The position numbers and the translations under genes are program-made. This document shows positions 15,310 through 24,390 of a stretch of DNA of 57,029 nucleotides, piece after piece (position 1 is the first letter of the stretch; every line of letters starts with the position of its first letter). This DNA is from DATKLX01 sp035542155 (lineage in GTDB: Bacteria; Chloroflexota; Anaerolineae; Anaerolineales; Anaerolineaceae): assembly GCA_035542155.1 (NCBI GenBank), contig DATKLX010000017.1:1-57029 (forward strand), read 5' to 3'. The notes below the pieces were generated by a model, which made no database searches, was not told the origin of the DNA, and saw only the letters and a program-made list of their open reading frames with translations.

Positions 15310-18057
15310 TTAAATCCGTGCCCCAGCTTTTTCTTCCAACTCGATCACCAACTCATGGACAACATTCGCATCCAGCTCGGCCAGCATAGATCGCGGGATG
15401 CGCGTCGTACCAGCCGGGCGGTCTAACGTGAGCTCCTTCCCATCCAGGAGCGCCCTGCCCACCTGGCGCTCGCCGGCATCCAGCTCCTTTGGGTTGATGA
15501 AGGTTACCTCCAGCGTCTGCCCGGCGAACAGGGTCCTCACGCCAGCGCGCCCATCGCCGTCGAACTGCTCGCGCACCAATTGTGGATCCAGGATCAGGTC
15601 GCCCAGATCGCCGCGCAGGCCGTAAGACTGCGTCAGCAGGGTGAGCAGGTACCAGCTCGCCGAGCCGGTCAGGTAGGGATACATCCCCCGCCCGCGGTCG
15701 CTCATGTATTCCGGGATGCCCGGGTAGATCTTGCAGGCGGCGAAGTCGACGCAGTGCCGGTAGATCTCCTCCAGCACGCGGTAACCTTCGCGGGCCAATC
15801 CCTGGCGGTAAAGCCCATAAGCGTACATCACTGCCATGTGGCTGAACATCGACCCGTTCTCCTTGTGGCCGTAGGCGAAGCCCGTGAAGCGTCCCAGGTT
15901 GAGTCGCACTTCTTTGAGGTCCGTGTTCAGCCGCGGGCCGCCCAGCGCCGGGTCGTGGAGATTGCGCTCCACCGCACGTGCCACCGCGCGGGCCTGCTCG
16001 CGGCTGGTCAACCCGCACATCAGCGGGAAGACCTGGCCGGTGAGAGTCATCCGTACCCCACCCGGATCGTCGCCCTCCAGGCGCTGCCCATCGTCGTCGT
16101 AGTAGCCGTTGAACCAGGCGTAGCCCTCGCGGCCCTCGATCCACTCCTGGGCGCAGATCTGCCCGCTCAGGCTGTCTGCTTTGGCGCGCAGGTCTCGGGC
16201 CAGGTCCACCAGCCTCACGCTGACTTTTTTCCCCGAGATGGTGTGGCGCACCGTGTGGAAATACTCGCCCAGGCGGGCCTGCTTCGCGGCGGGAGAGGTA
16301 TAGTCTACCCCGTTCTCTACTGTGTCCAGCAGCGGGAGCAGCTCGGCCGCCAGCCCAATGGAATACAGGCCCCGTTTTTCACCCAGCTTCAGGACCAGCC
16401 CGCTCAATTCGAACAGGTTGCCGGCATAGAACGCGCTGAAAGCCACGCTCTCGCCGCGCCGGGCGCCCATATCCATGCCGTCGTTCCAGTCGCCGCCCTC
16501 CAGGCGCAGCATGTTGTGCGCGCCGACGTTGAAAAAGGCGGTCAGGTGCTGGACGAGGAGATGCTCGAGGATGCTCCCCGAGTAGACTTCGCCGGAGACG
16601 GTGCGCTGCACGATCCCTTGGGCCGGCTCCCATTCGCTGTCGATCTCGCGTGTGCGGCAGGCGAAGCGATCCTTAAAATAAACCTGCTCGCGGAGCAAAA
16701 AGTCCAGGTCCCCGCTCTGGTCGACGTAGAGGCGGGTGGTGAGGAACGGCCAGGCGCCGTGGTCCATCCAGGTGCGTGGGATATCGTTGCGGTCGGCCTT
16801 GAACTCCCCTGGGCGGCTGCCGATGATGGTTGCGTTGCTGCCGTCCAGGCGCACTCCTGCGAAGCTGCTCCACAACTGCTCGTCCACCTGCCCCCGGTCC
16901 ATCACCAGCAGCGCGAGGACGTCCTGCCACAGGTCGCGCCAGCCCCGCCCGCCGCGGCCGTAATCGTGGTAAGGCAGGAACGAATTGCCCAGCAGGCGAC
17001 GCAGTATCGGCTGCAGGCCAACCCATCTCAGCCACAGGTCGAGCTGTTTTTCCCCCGAGTGGAAGGATAAACCGCTGAGCTTTTCATTCCAGTGGGTCCT
17101 GGTGCGCTCGAGGGCCGCGTCGAAGGCCGCCTCGCTGGCGTAGGTTTCCAGAAGCGCCTCCGCGCTTTCGGTCTCATCGAGAACGGCGAGCAGGATCACG
17201 TATGCGCGCCTTTCGCCAGGGACCAGAGAAACGTCCCGGAAGCGGATTCCACCCAGGGCCTCGTAGCCGGCGCAGGTCGTCCCGGCCGGGACGCACGAGT
17301 TCTGCCGGACCGGGTCGACGACCCCGGCTGGCCAGTCCAGGCTGCCGCCTTCTCCGATGAAGTCCTCGACCAGCGGGAAGAAGCCCGCTGGTCGGGTCCC
17401 ATCGCCTTCGACACCGAGCACCGCGTAAGTCACCCGGTTGGGGCGGTGGCCGCGCTCGTCGAAGGAGAGCGTCGGGCAGACCAGCACCCCTGCCGCGCGG
17501 CACTCGACCCGCTGCAGCAGGGAGGTCACGTGACGGTGGTCGCGCAGGTTATCCGCCGAGCGCCCGTAGATCGGGATCGCCGCGGTCGGGGTCAGCTCGA
17601 GGGTCTCGGCGCCCAGGTTGGTCAAGACCACCTTCATGAGCTCGACCCGTTCCCTCGCGGCGGGGACGAAGCTGGTGATCTCGGCGCGCAGGCCGGAAGC
17701 CGGCCAGGAGCGGGTCAGGCGCTGCCACAAAAAACCGGCGTCGAGCGATACCGCATCTTCGCCGGGGGAGAAACGCTGGACGGTCTGCCGCGCCGAGTTC
17801 CCGGCGGCAGACCACGCCCCGTGCTTCTCGCTGGCAACCCAGAAGTTGCGCCCGGAGCGGGTGTTGTGCAGGTCTTCCACCGAGACGGGTAGCGTCAAAA
17901 AGGTGTGCTGGCCGGTCTTGACGTCCCCGTGGAGGAGCGGGGTGACCACCGAGATCATCCCGGCTTCGTTGACCAGCGGAAAATACAGCCCACTTGTCGC
18001 CTGCGGCGATTCGAGGTGAAAATCTCCGCTATCATCGATAAAGCGCCAGCCGTCCAT
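15310..18057 (-). CDS. GH94-like glycoside phosphorylase / hydrolase
   Basis: The 915-residue protein fits GH94 and related (alpha/alpha)6-barrel enzymes. An N-terminal beta-sandwich domain (about 1-270) is followed by a linker and barrel (about 330-800) and a C-terminal beta-domain. GGDWNDGMD carries Asp526, the equivalent of the catalytic Asp of cellobiose phosphorylase. YPYLTGSASWYLLTLLTQ is a typical late barrel motif, and GFAYGHKENGSMFSHMAVMYAYGL lines the active site. GH94 enzymes split beta-glucosides with phosphate, giving sugar-1-phosphate. Without a full alignment the linkage is uncertain (cellobiose, laminaribiose, beta-1,2-glucan). ATG 18057 immediately follows the GH3 stop (TGAATG), so it is translationally coupled. 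Third gene of the GH2-GH3-GH94 operon. Confidence 0.85.
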   Translation of the reverse strand: MDGWRFIDDSGDFHLESPQATSGLYFPLVNEAGMISVVTPLLHGDVKTGQHTFLTLPVSVEDLHNTRSGRNFWVASEKHGAWSAAGNSARQTVQRFSPGEDAVSLDAGFLWQRLTRSWPASGLRAEITSFVPAARERVELMKVVLTNLGAETLELTPTAAIPIYGRSADNLRDHRHVTSLLQRVECRAAGVLVCPTLSFDERGHRPNRVTYAVLGVEGDGTRPAGFFPLVEDFIGEGGSLDWPAGVVDPVRQNSCVPAGTTCAGYEALGGIRFRDVSLVPGERRAYVILLAVLDETESAEALLETYASEAAFDAALERTRTHWNEKLSGLSFHSGEKQLDLWLRWVGLQPILRRLLGNSFLPYHDYGRGGRGWRDLWQDVLALLVMDRGQVDEQLWSSFAGVRLDGSNATIIGSRPGEFKADRNDIPRTWMDHGAWPFLTTRLYVDQSGDLDFLLREQVYFKDRFACRTREIDSEWEPAQGIVQRTVSGEVYSGSILEHLLVQHLTAFFNVGAHNMLRLEGGDWNDGMDMGARRGESVAFSAFYAGNLFELSGLVLKLGEKRGLYSIGLAAELLPLLDTVENGVDYTSPAAKQARLGEYFHTVRHTISGKKVSVRLVDLARDLRAKADSLSGQICAQEWIEGREGYAWFNGYYDDDGQRLEGDDPGGVRMTLTGQVFPLMCGLTSREQARAVARAVERNLHDPALGGPRLNTDLKEVRLNLGRFTGFAYGHKENGSMFSHMAVMYAYGLYRQGLAREGYRVLEEIYRHCVDFAACKIYPGIPEYMSDRGRGMYPYLTGSASWYLLTLLTQSYGLRGDLGDLILDPQLVREQFDGDGRAGVRTLFAGQTLEVTFINPKELDAGERQVGRALLDGKELTLDRPAGTTRIPRSMLAELDANVVHELVIELEEKAGARI

Positions 18058-20346
18058 TCAGGCCGCTCTTCGGTAGACCTGGTCGAGCATTTCTTCGATC
18101 ATCTCCTCGGCTGGTCTGGGCAGGCGCTCCTCGGGGATATGATCCAGAATACCTGACAGGGGCATATCCATGAAGAACAGTTCGGTGTCCATCCCGATCG
18201 CGCTCTTATTTTCCTCGCCGCCGCCAAAAACTTCCTTCATCTGCGCCTTGAGCCGCCGGTAAAGCGGCTCGAAGACCGGCCTGCCGTGTGGGTCCTCCAG
18301 CCATTCGCGGACCGTCGATTCGTTGTTGAGGATGCAGGGCAGCTCAACGGTGCTCTGCAGGGTGACCGTCTCAACGCAGCGGATATCCGCCGCTGAGGCG
18401 CCGATCAGGATGTCGAACCTGCCGCTCTCGGCGACCCAGCGCCGGTGAACCGGGTGGTAGAAGGAGAAGGCGCGCGTGTCCAGGTGGATCGTGGCTGTTT
18501 TCGTTTCGCCCGGGGCTAGATCGAGCTTAACGAAGCCTTTCAGTTCCTTGACTGGTCGCGCCACGCTGGCCTGGTGGTCGCGTACATAAAATTGGACGAC
18601 CTCTTTCCCGGCCATGGCGCCGCTGTTGGTCACATCGACCGACACGGTCAGCCCATCGACGTCGCGAAAGGTCCGCGCCGAGATGCGCGAGGAGCGGTAG
18701 TCGAAGCTGGTATAGCTCAGCCCAAAACCGAACGGAAAGAGGACCGGCATGTCTTTCGACTCGTAATAGCGGTAGCCGATGAACAGGCCCTCGCCATAGC
18801 GCACCTGTCCGTATTCACCGGGGAAGTTGATCTGCGCCGGGGTATCCACCAGGCGTACGGGGAAGGTCTCCGCCAGCTTGCCGGACGGGTTTACCTTTCC
18901 GAAGAGGATGTCCGCGATCGCCCCGCCGCCGGCCTGGCCCATCATCCACGCCTCGAGGACCGCGGCTGCGCCGTCGATCCACTCGCTCATCGCCACCGCC
19001 GAGCCGTTGTGGAGGATCACCACCGTGTTGGGTTGGACCGTGTACACCGCCTGGATCAGGGCCACCTGCTGGGGAGTCAGGTCCAGGCCGGGCCGGTCAT
19101 AGCCCTCCGATTCGATGTACCCGGGCAGGGCGATGTAGAGCAGGGCCACCCCGGCGGCGCGCGCCTGTTCGGCGGCCGCGTCGATCAGGTCCTGGCGCAG
19201 GCTGTCATCTTTGGGATAGCCTTCCGAGTAGGTGAATTCCGTGTTGGCGGGGGCTGCTTTCTTCAGCTCCTCGAGAGGGTCGTCTACCCGGGTAGGGTTG
19301 ACGTGCGAGCTGCCGCCGCCCTCGAAACAGGGCTCCTGCGCGGCGCGCCCGATCACGGCGATTCGCTGCGGGTTCTTCAATGGTAGCACACCGTTGTTCT
19401 TGAGCAGCACCATCCCCTCGCCGGCGATCTTCCGCGCCAGGGCATGGTGGCCCGCCGCGTCGAACCCGCCGCCTTTCACGGTCTCCTCCGCCAGGAACAC
19501 GATCCGCAGGATGCGCCGCACTGCCTCGTCCACCGCCGCCTCATCCAGCTCTCCGGCGCGCACCGCGTCCACCACCGCCTGGACGCGCCGCTGTTTCGGG
19601 CCGGGCATTTCCAGGTCCAGGCCGCCTTTCAACGCCGCGACCCGGTCGTGGACCGCGCCCCAATCCGAGACCACCACGCCCTCGAAACCCCACTCCTTCT
19701 TGAGGATGTCTACGAGCAGCTCGTGATGCTCGGAACAGGTAACGCCGTTGAGCTTGTTGTAGGCGCACATCACCGTCCAGGGCCTGGCTTTCTTAACCGC
19801 GGTTTCAAAGGCCGCCAGGTAGATTTCACGCAGGGTCCGCTCGTCGATCCGCGCGTCGATGCACAGGCGCTGGTACTCCTGGTTGTTGGCCGCGAAGTGC
19901 TTGAGCGAGGCGCCAACGCCCTGGCTCTGCACGCCGTCGATCCAACTGGCCGAAAGTTCCCCGGAGAGGAAAGGGTCTTCGGAAAAATACTCGAAATTGC
20001 GCCCGCAGAGAGGGGTGCGCTTCATGTTATTGCTGGGCCCGAGAAGCACATCCACTCCCAGGGCCACACATTCCTGTCCGATCGCCGCGCCCATCTCGCG
20101 CACGAGGTCCAAATCCCAGGTCGAAGCCGTGCACGAAGCGGTCGGGAAAGCAGTCGCTGGGATGCTCTTGCTGGTCAGCCCGGTGGCGTTTGCGACGCGC
20201 CTCACGCCATGCGGGCCGTCGCTCATTGTGATGGAGGGCACGCCCAGGCGCTCCACTTCCTGGGTTGTCCACACGGTGGCTCCGGTGCACAGAGCCGCTT
20301 TTTCTTCGAGGGTCATCTGGCTGATGATGGATTGGATGTCCTGCAT
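18058..20346 (-). CDS. Family 3 glycoside hydrolase, beta-glucosidase type
   Basis: This 762-residue exo-acting enzyme removes terminal beta-linked sugars. Domain order: (beta/alpha)8-like barrel (about 1-300) with the nucleophile Asp228 in VVSDWGAVHDR and KHFAANNQEYQRL carrying the substrate-binding KH, then the alpha/beta sandwich (about 320-540) with EGMVLLKNNGVLPL, and a C-terminal FnIII-like domain (about 560-690). No signal peptide is visible (MQDIQSIISQMTLEEKAALCTG), so it works in the cytoplasm on imported oligosaccharides. ATG 20346 has GGGAGG 8 nt upstream. It follows the GH2 gene by 108 bp that contains a strong hairpin and runs into the GH94 gene without a gap. Confidence 0.93.
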   Translation of the reverse strand: MQDIQSIISQMTLEEKAALCTGATVWTTQEVERLGVPSITMSDGPHGVRRVANATGLTSKSIPATAFPTASCTASTWDLDLVREMGAAIGQECVALGVDVLLGPSNNMKRTPLCGRNFEYFSEDPFLSGELSASWIDGVQSQGVGASLKHFAANNQEYQRLCIDARIDERTLREIYLAAFETAVKKARPWTVMCAYNKLNGVTCSEHHELLVDILKKEWGFEGVVVSDWGAVHDRVAALKGGLDLEMPGPKQRRVQAVVDAVRAGELDEAAVDEAVRRILRIVFLAEETVKGGGFDAAGHHALARKIAGEGMVLLKNNGVLPLKNPQRIAVIGRAAQEPCFEGGGSSHVNPTRVDDPLEELKKAAPANTEFTYSEGYPKDDSLRQDLIDAAAEQARAAGVALLYIALPGYIESEGYDRPGLDLTPQQVALIQAVYTVQPNTVVILHNGSAVAMSEWIDGAAAVLEAWMMGQAGGGAIADILFGKVNPSGKLAETFPVRLVDTPAQINFPGEYGQVRYGEGLFIGYRYYESKDMPVLFPFGFGLSYTSFDYRSSRISARTFRDVDGLTVSVDVTNSGAMAGKEVVQFYVRDHQASVARPVKELKGFVKLDLAPGETKTATIHLDTRAFSFYHPVHRRWVAESGRFDILIGASAADIRCVETVTLQSTVELPCILNNESTVREWLEDPHGRPVFEPLYRRLKAQMKEVFGGGEENKSAIGMDTELFFMDMPLSGILDHIPEERLPRPAEEMIEEMLDQVYRRAA

Positions 20347-20406
20347 GGAATAGCCTCCCTTATTAGGCAAGATGAGATGTGACAGCCGGGTTGTACTGGA
20401 GAGTCG

Positions 20407-20438
20407 CAGTCCCCTGGACGGAGTTGTACAGGGGACTG
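20407..20438. repeat. Perfect 10-bp inverted repeat between GH2 and GH3 genes
   Basis: CAGTCCCCTG (20407-20416) and CAGGGGACTG (20429-20438) are perfect reverse complements with a 12-nt loop. It is in the 108-bp gap of the GH operon, with no T-run on the minus strand, so a processing or mRNA-stabilising hairpin, or a protein site, is more likely than a terminator. Confidence 0.65.
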
Positions 20439-20454
20439 GGGATGAAACGCCGGT

Positions 20455-22935
20455 TCAGGCGTACGAGTTGTACACCGAGCGCACTTTGAGAGCTTCCTGG
20501 ACCTGCGCTAAAGTCCACCCTTCGGGATACGCGCAATCGATTCGGACGGCCCGGCCGGCGGGCAGGTCGAAATAGTTGTCGCTGAAGACCGCATCCTGTC
20601 CATCGAGAGAGACCTCGACCAGGCGCGCCAGCGACTGCGCCTCGAGATCGATCACCAGCCGGCCGTCGATGCGCCGCAGGCTAGATTGGATCGCCGGGTC
20701 CCGCAACGAAAGGTGCTTGGTAGGGACGAAGGTCGCGACCTTCAGATCAACCCGCTGGTCGCCTTGCCGAAGCTCGGCAACGAAAATCCATTCGCGCTGG
20801 CCGTCCAGATTCAGGCGCTTGCTGAAGTCGAGGGTGCAGACGTGCGTGGTGACCTGCGGCGCTGCCCAGACGACTTCCTTGCCCCCGTCCAGGATCTCGC
20901 CGTCCAGGGTCTCCAGCGACCAGTGCACGGACCCATTCCATGGCCGGGACAGGTCGCTGGTCAAAAAGATACCCTGCCGGGCAGGCTCATCCTCGATCGA
21001 GAGCATCATTGGGGCGTAAAAACGCCGCGCCGCGTAGTGGAGCGCCTTCCAGCGCCCGTAGTAATCCAGGCTGGACCAGGAGGCGACCGGCCAGCAGTCG
21101 TTGAGCTGCCAGTAGAGCGTCCCCGCCACGCGGTTGCCGTGCCGCCGCCAGTGTTCCACGCCGTAGCGGATCCCCTCGGCCTGGAGGACCATGCTCAGGT
21201 AAACCAGGCTTTCGAAGTCCTTGGGCAGCCGGAAGGTATCTAGCATCTGGCCGACCATCAGCGAGTTCCCGCTGGCGTTCTTCTGGTGCTGCTCCATAAT
21301 GTAGGAGGTCATGTTCCAGTCGGCCCGGTCGGCGTAGGTCGCAATGGTCGCCAGGGGGGGCAGCGCCTGGAATCCGAACTCGCTCATAAAGCGCGGGTAC
21401 TGGTCGCGGTAGGCGGTAAACGGCTTTCGCTTGTGCCAGACGTCCCAGTAGTGGGCGTCGCCCTGGATCTGGCCGTTTGGATCGGTAATGGGAGTATCCG
21501 AAGATGGGGAGGATGGCCAGTAATCGTGGTCGGGATCTTCGGCATGGCACCACGCCGGCAGAGTCTGGTGGAAGAAACTGTCGTAGGCCGCCCTGAGGTG
21601 GGCCAGGTGGTCGCCGCGCATCCATTCCCATTCGCACCAGCCCTGTTCCATCTCGTTATTGCCGCACCATAGCGCCAGGCTGGCCCGGTGGCGCAGGCGC
21701 CGCACGTTCTGGACCACTTCGGCGTGGACGTTTTCGAGGAATTCTGGGTCGGTGAGCGGATATACGCTGCACGAGAAGATGAAATCCTGCCAGACGAGGA
21801 TGCCGTAGCGGTCGCACAGGTCGTAAAAACGCTCGTCCTCATAAAACCCCCCGCCCCACACGCGGAGCATATTTTGGTGGGTCTCCGCCGCCGAGCGGAT
21901 CAGCCATTCCAACCGCTCGGTGGTGATGCGGGTAGGGAAGGAATCCGCCGGGATCCAGTTCGACCCCTTGGCGAAGATCGGCTGGCCGTTCACCACAAAG
22001 ACGAAAGAGCGCCCCCATTCATCCTTTTCCTGGTGCAATTCGATCGTGCGCAGCCCGATCTGCGCGCCGCGGCGGTCCAGGGCGGCGCCGTCCTGCTCCA
22101 GGGTGATCTCCACCTGGTAGAGGGGTTGGGAGCCGTACCCGTTGGGCCACCAGAGCTGGGGGCGGGGGATCGAAACGCGCAGGTCCGCCCGCCCATCCGC
22201 GGAGACTTCAGCAGTCTCCTCCAGCGCCCCCCCGTCAGGCGCGCTGATCCGCACTCGGGCGGTCAGGGCCTTGACCGCGGGGGCGGCTTTCAGGCGGTCG
22301 ACGATGACCCGCGCCGTCACCGTGACCTGCCCCGCCGTATGTTCCTGGCGGAGGTGCAGGTCCCCGATTCGCGCTGCGGTGTGCGCTTCCAGGCGGATGT
22401 CCTTCCAGATTCCGATCGGTGGGAGCTGCGGACCCCAGTCCCAGCCAAACTGGCAGGGCGCTTTGCGCAGGTAAGGCCCGCCCGGGATCGCCTCGGGAAC
22501 GCCCGGCAGGCTTTCTACCGCCATCTTTTCCGCGGCAAAGCGCACCGGCGAAGGGAAGCGGATCTCCAGCTCGTGGGGACCCCGGTCAACCAGGAGGGAC
22601 TTCACATCCCAGCGGAACTGGCGGAACATGTTGTTCGCCGCGCCGATGATCTCCCCGTCGAGGACGACCGTCGCGAGCGTATCCAGCCCGTCGCAGACCA
22701 GCCAGAGGGTCTCCTCTTTTAAAAGTTCCGCGGCTACGTTGAAGGTAAGCCGGTAATCCCAATCGGATTCGGCGACCCACTGGACGCGCCATTCGTTATC
22801 CGCGCGGAATGGATCGGGGATGGCGTTCAGAGCGAGGAGATCGGTGTGGACTCCGCCGGGTACTTGGGCGGGCTGCCATTCCTGGGTGCCTGCCTGGCGG
22901 AACAGCCAGCTTCCTGCTAAGGACTGAGACTGCAT
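20455..22935 (-). CDS. Family 2 glycoside hydrolase, beta-mannosidase
   Basis: The 826-residue enzyme hydrolyses terminal beta-mannose from manno-oligosaccharides or N-glycan-like substrates. It has the N-terminal jelly-roll (LAGSWLFRQAG...; FNVAAELL...), an immunoglobulin-like domain, and a (beta/alpha)8 barrel with WCGNNEMEQGW (acid/base Glu, near residue 427) and PRFMSEFGFQALPPL (nucleophile Glu, near 517). WYWQLNDCW-like and GVEHWRRHGNRVAGTLYWQLNDCWP are typical of beta-mannosidases. No signal peptide, so cytoplasmic. ATG 22935 has AGGAG 6 nt upstream. It is the first gene of the minus-strand GH operon and lies directly behind a strong promoter and LacI-type operator. Confidence 0.93.
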   Translation of the reverse strand: MQSQSLAGSWLFRQAGTQEWQPAQVPGGVHTDLLALNAIPDPFRADNEWRVQWVAESDWDYRLTFNVAAELLKEETLWLVCDGLDTLATVVLDGEIIGAANNMFRQFRWDVKSLLVDRGPHELEIRFPSPVRFAAEKMAVESLPGVPEAIPGGPYLRKAPCQFGWDWGPQLPPIGIWKDIRLEAHTAARIGDLHLRQEHTAGQVTVTARVIVDRLKAAPAVKALTARVRISAPDGGALEETAEVSADGRADLRVSIPRPQLWWPNGYGSQPLYQVEITLEQDGAALDRRGAQIGLRTIELHQEKDEWGRSFVFVVNGQPIFAKGSNWIPADSFPTRITTERLEWLIRSAAETHQNMLRVWGGGFYEDERFYDLCDRYGILVWQDFIFSCSVYPLTDPEFLENVHAEVVQNVRRLRHRASLALWCGNNEMEQGWCEWEWMRGDHLAHLRAAYDSFFHQTLPAWCHAEDPDHDYWPSSPSSDTPITDPNGQIQGDAHYWDVWHKRKPFTAYRDQYPRFMSEFGFQALPPLATIATYADRADWNMTSYIMEQHQKNASGNSLMVGQMLDTFRLPKDFESLVYLSMVLQAEGIRYGVEHWRRHGNRVAGTLYWQLNDCWPVASWSSLDYYGRWKALHYAARRFYAPMMLSIEDEPARQGIFLTSDLSRPWNGSVHWSLETLDGEILDGGKEVVWAAPQVTTHVCTLDFSKRLNLDGQREWIFVAELRQGDQRVDLKVATFVPTKHLSLRDPAIQSSLRRIDGRLVIDLEAQSLARLVEVSLDGQDAVFSDNYFDLPAGRAVRIDCAYPEGWTLAQVQEALKVRSVYNSYA

Positions 22936-22959
22936 TGGGAACTCCTGTTTTGAAATTAT

Positions 22960-22973
22960 TGGGAGCGCTCTCA
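22960..22973. promoter_or_regulatory. LacI-family (CebR-like) operator of the GH operon
   Basis: TGGGAGCGCTCTCA is a near-perfect palindrome around GAGCGCTC, with one broken pair. It differs by a single base from TGGGAGCGCTCCCA, the box bound by the cellobiose repressor CebR of Streptomyces (a LacI-family protein). It lies just downstream of the predicted transcription start and 24 bp before the beta-mannosidase ATG, a position for roadblock repression. The core differs from the operator at 2763-2776, so the two loci may answer to different regulators. Confidence 0.8.
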
Positions 22974-22985
22974 AGTCACACCTGA

Positions 22986-23014
22986 ATCATACGCGCTTTT
23001 CAGACCACTGTCAA
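22986..23014 (-). promoter_or_regulatory. Strong sigma-70 promoter of the GH2-GH3-GH94 operon
   Basis: On the minus strand TTGACA (23014-23009) is a perfect -35 box and, after 17 bp, TATGAT (22991-22986) is a near-consensus -10 box. The start is expected near 22979, a few bases before the operator. The rest of the gap up to 23279 shows no gene; it contains only the start signals of the next plus-strand gene. Confidence 0.85.
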
Positions 23015-23279
23015 GCACATCAGCGGCCGTTTCTTTCCCACCCCATTTTCGTTCTTTGAAAAATGCATAACCTTCCTGGCGTTACAAACCATTCTGGCCT
23101 TGACTCGGCAGATATTTGGACTAATATTAAATTGGGCTTGCAAGATGATAGCGGGGAATCTGGCCTGCCGCCCGTTCTACCCAAACACTCATTGTAAATC
23201 AAATAGGGGATCATAACGCTTTTTACGGAAACCCGCGCCGTCCTGGCAAAAACGTCTCGTCTGGAAGGAGTACCCATCT

Positions 23280-24364
23280 ATGAAAATTAACAAAACCCTC
23301 CAAATCGCAATGCTTGCCCTTCTTGCCTCCATGCCGCTTCTGGCCAGGACACATTGCCTATCTTTCTTCCCATCGTATTCAACAAATGGCCTCCTGTCCC
23401 CGGAACTCCGTTGCTCGCCCCCATCTGGAACGGAGACATGGATAATCATTTCGACGTGTCCTGGAGCGCTGTCGAAAATGCCGATGTATACATCTTGGAA
23501 GAGGCCGCTTCCGCGGATTTCTCCGGCTCCGTGGAGATTTACCGCGGTCCTGGCCTCGCCTGGTCCGCTTACGATAGCAAAACGCCACGCGCCTATTACT
23601 ACCGCGTCCGGGGCATCAACCAATACAATGTCGGTGAGTGGAGCGCCGCCCAATCGGTGGTTGTGTATCCCCTGTTCATGGGTTTGAACATCCGGTGGGA
23701 TGGGACAGGTTACATCCACAGCGACACCTACACTGAGGTCGGCTATCATTATACAGCGTCCTTCGACCTGCTCTCTGAGCCGGATACCCTGCGTGCATCC
23801 TGGACCGATTGGTACGATCCGGATCCGTACGGCTGGGGAAGTATGACCTGGTATTCATATTACTCCCCGACTACCGGCGTCTGGAAATCTTCGTCGACAG
23901 TGGGTGATCCTGCCTGGAAATGGGCTGACCCATTCATTTTGAGCTACTGGGCGACGTATACGAATGGCACAACCGTGTTGATCGACGGGCAGAAGTTCAC
24001 CGTGACTGGACCGACTACCGGGACTACCACTTTCGGAAAGACGATCCACTACTGGCAGTTCGTGAACAAAGAAAAATTCCTGTATTGGGACGGCGGAGAT
24101 TGGAAACAGTACCTTCACCCCGGCGATGCCGTATTGCGCTACGACGCCGACGGGTCGGGCCTGGAACTCTATTCCAGCGTGATGCGTCGCGATTATTACA
24201 AAGGCTCTCTGACTTCCGATACAGTCCAATACATCGTCCAATTAACCTCGGCCACGTCGATCCCTGAATCGCCTCCCTTTTCAGGACTGGGATCCTATAG
24301 GCTGTCAGTATTCCCGGAAGTTACCACCGGACAAATCCAGATCGATCCTCGAAAGGCAAGGTGA
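23280..24364 (+). pseudogene. Secreted FnIII-like protein with a frameshift in the signal peptide
   Basis: A signal peptide starts at ATG 23280 (MKINKTLQIAMLALLASMPLLA, with AAGGAG upstream). The frame then changes between about 23335 and 23350 and goes on as GQDTLPIFLPIVFNKWPPVPG to the stop at 24364. The long downstream frame has no ATG start of its own near its beginning, only TTG 23354. About 90 residues form an FnIII-like domain (FDVSWSAVENADVYILEE, YYYRVRGINQYNVGEWS), followed by about 240 residues of aromatic-rich, beta-type sequence of no recognised family. One indel could be a sequencing error, so this may be an intact gene. LPIFLPIV resembles the tail motif YLPLV seen in the FG-GAP protein. 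Confidence 0.65.
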
Positions 24365-24390
24365 AAATCTAATACGTTTCGACCTTAGAT

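Noticed and set aside
15580..17070. Plus-strand open frame of 496 residues opposite the GH94-like gene
   Set aside because: It is antisense to a clear GH94-like enzyme, with composition typical of reverse-frame shadows in GC-rich DNA.
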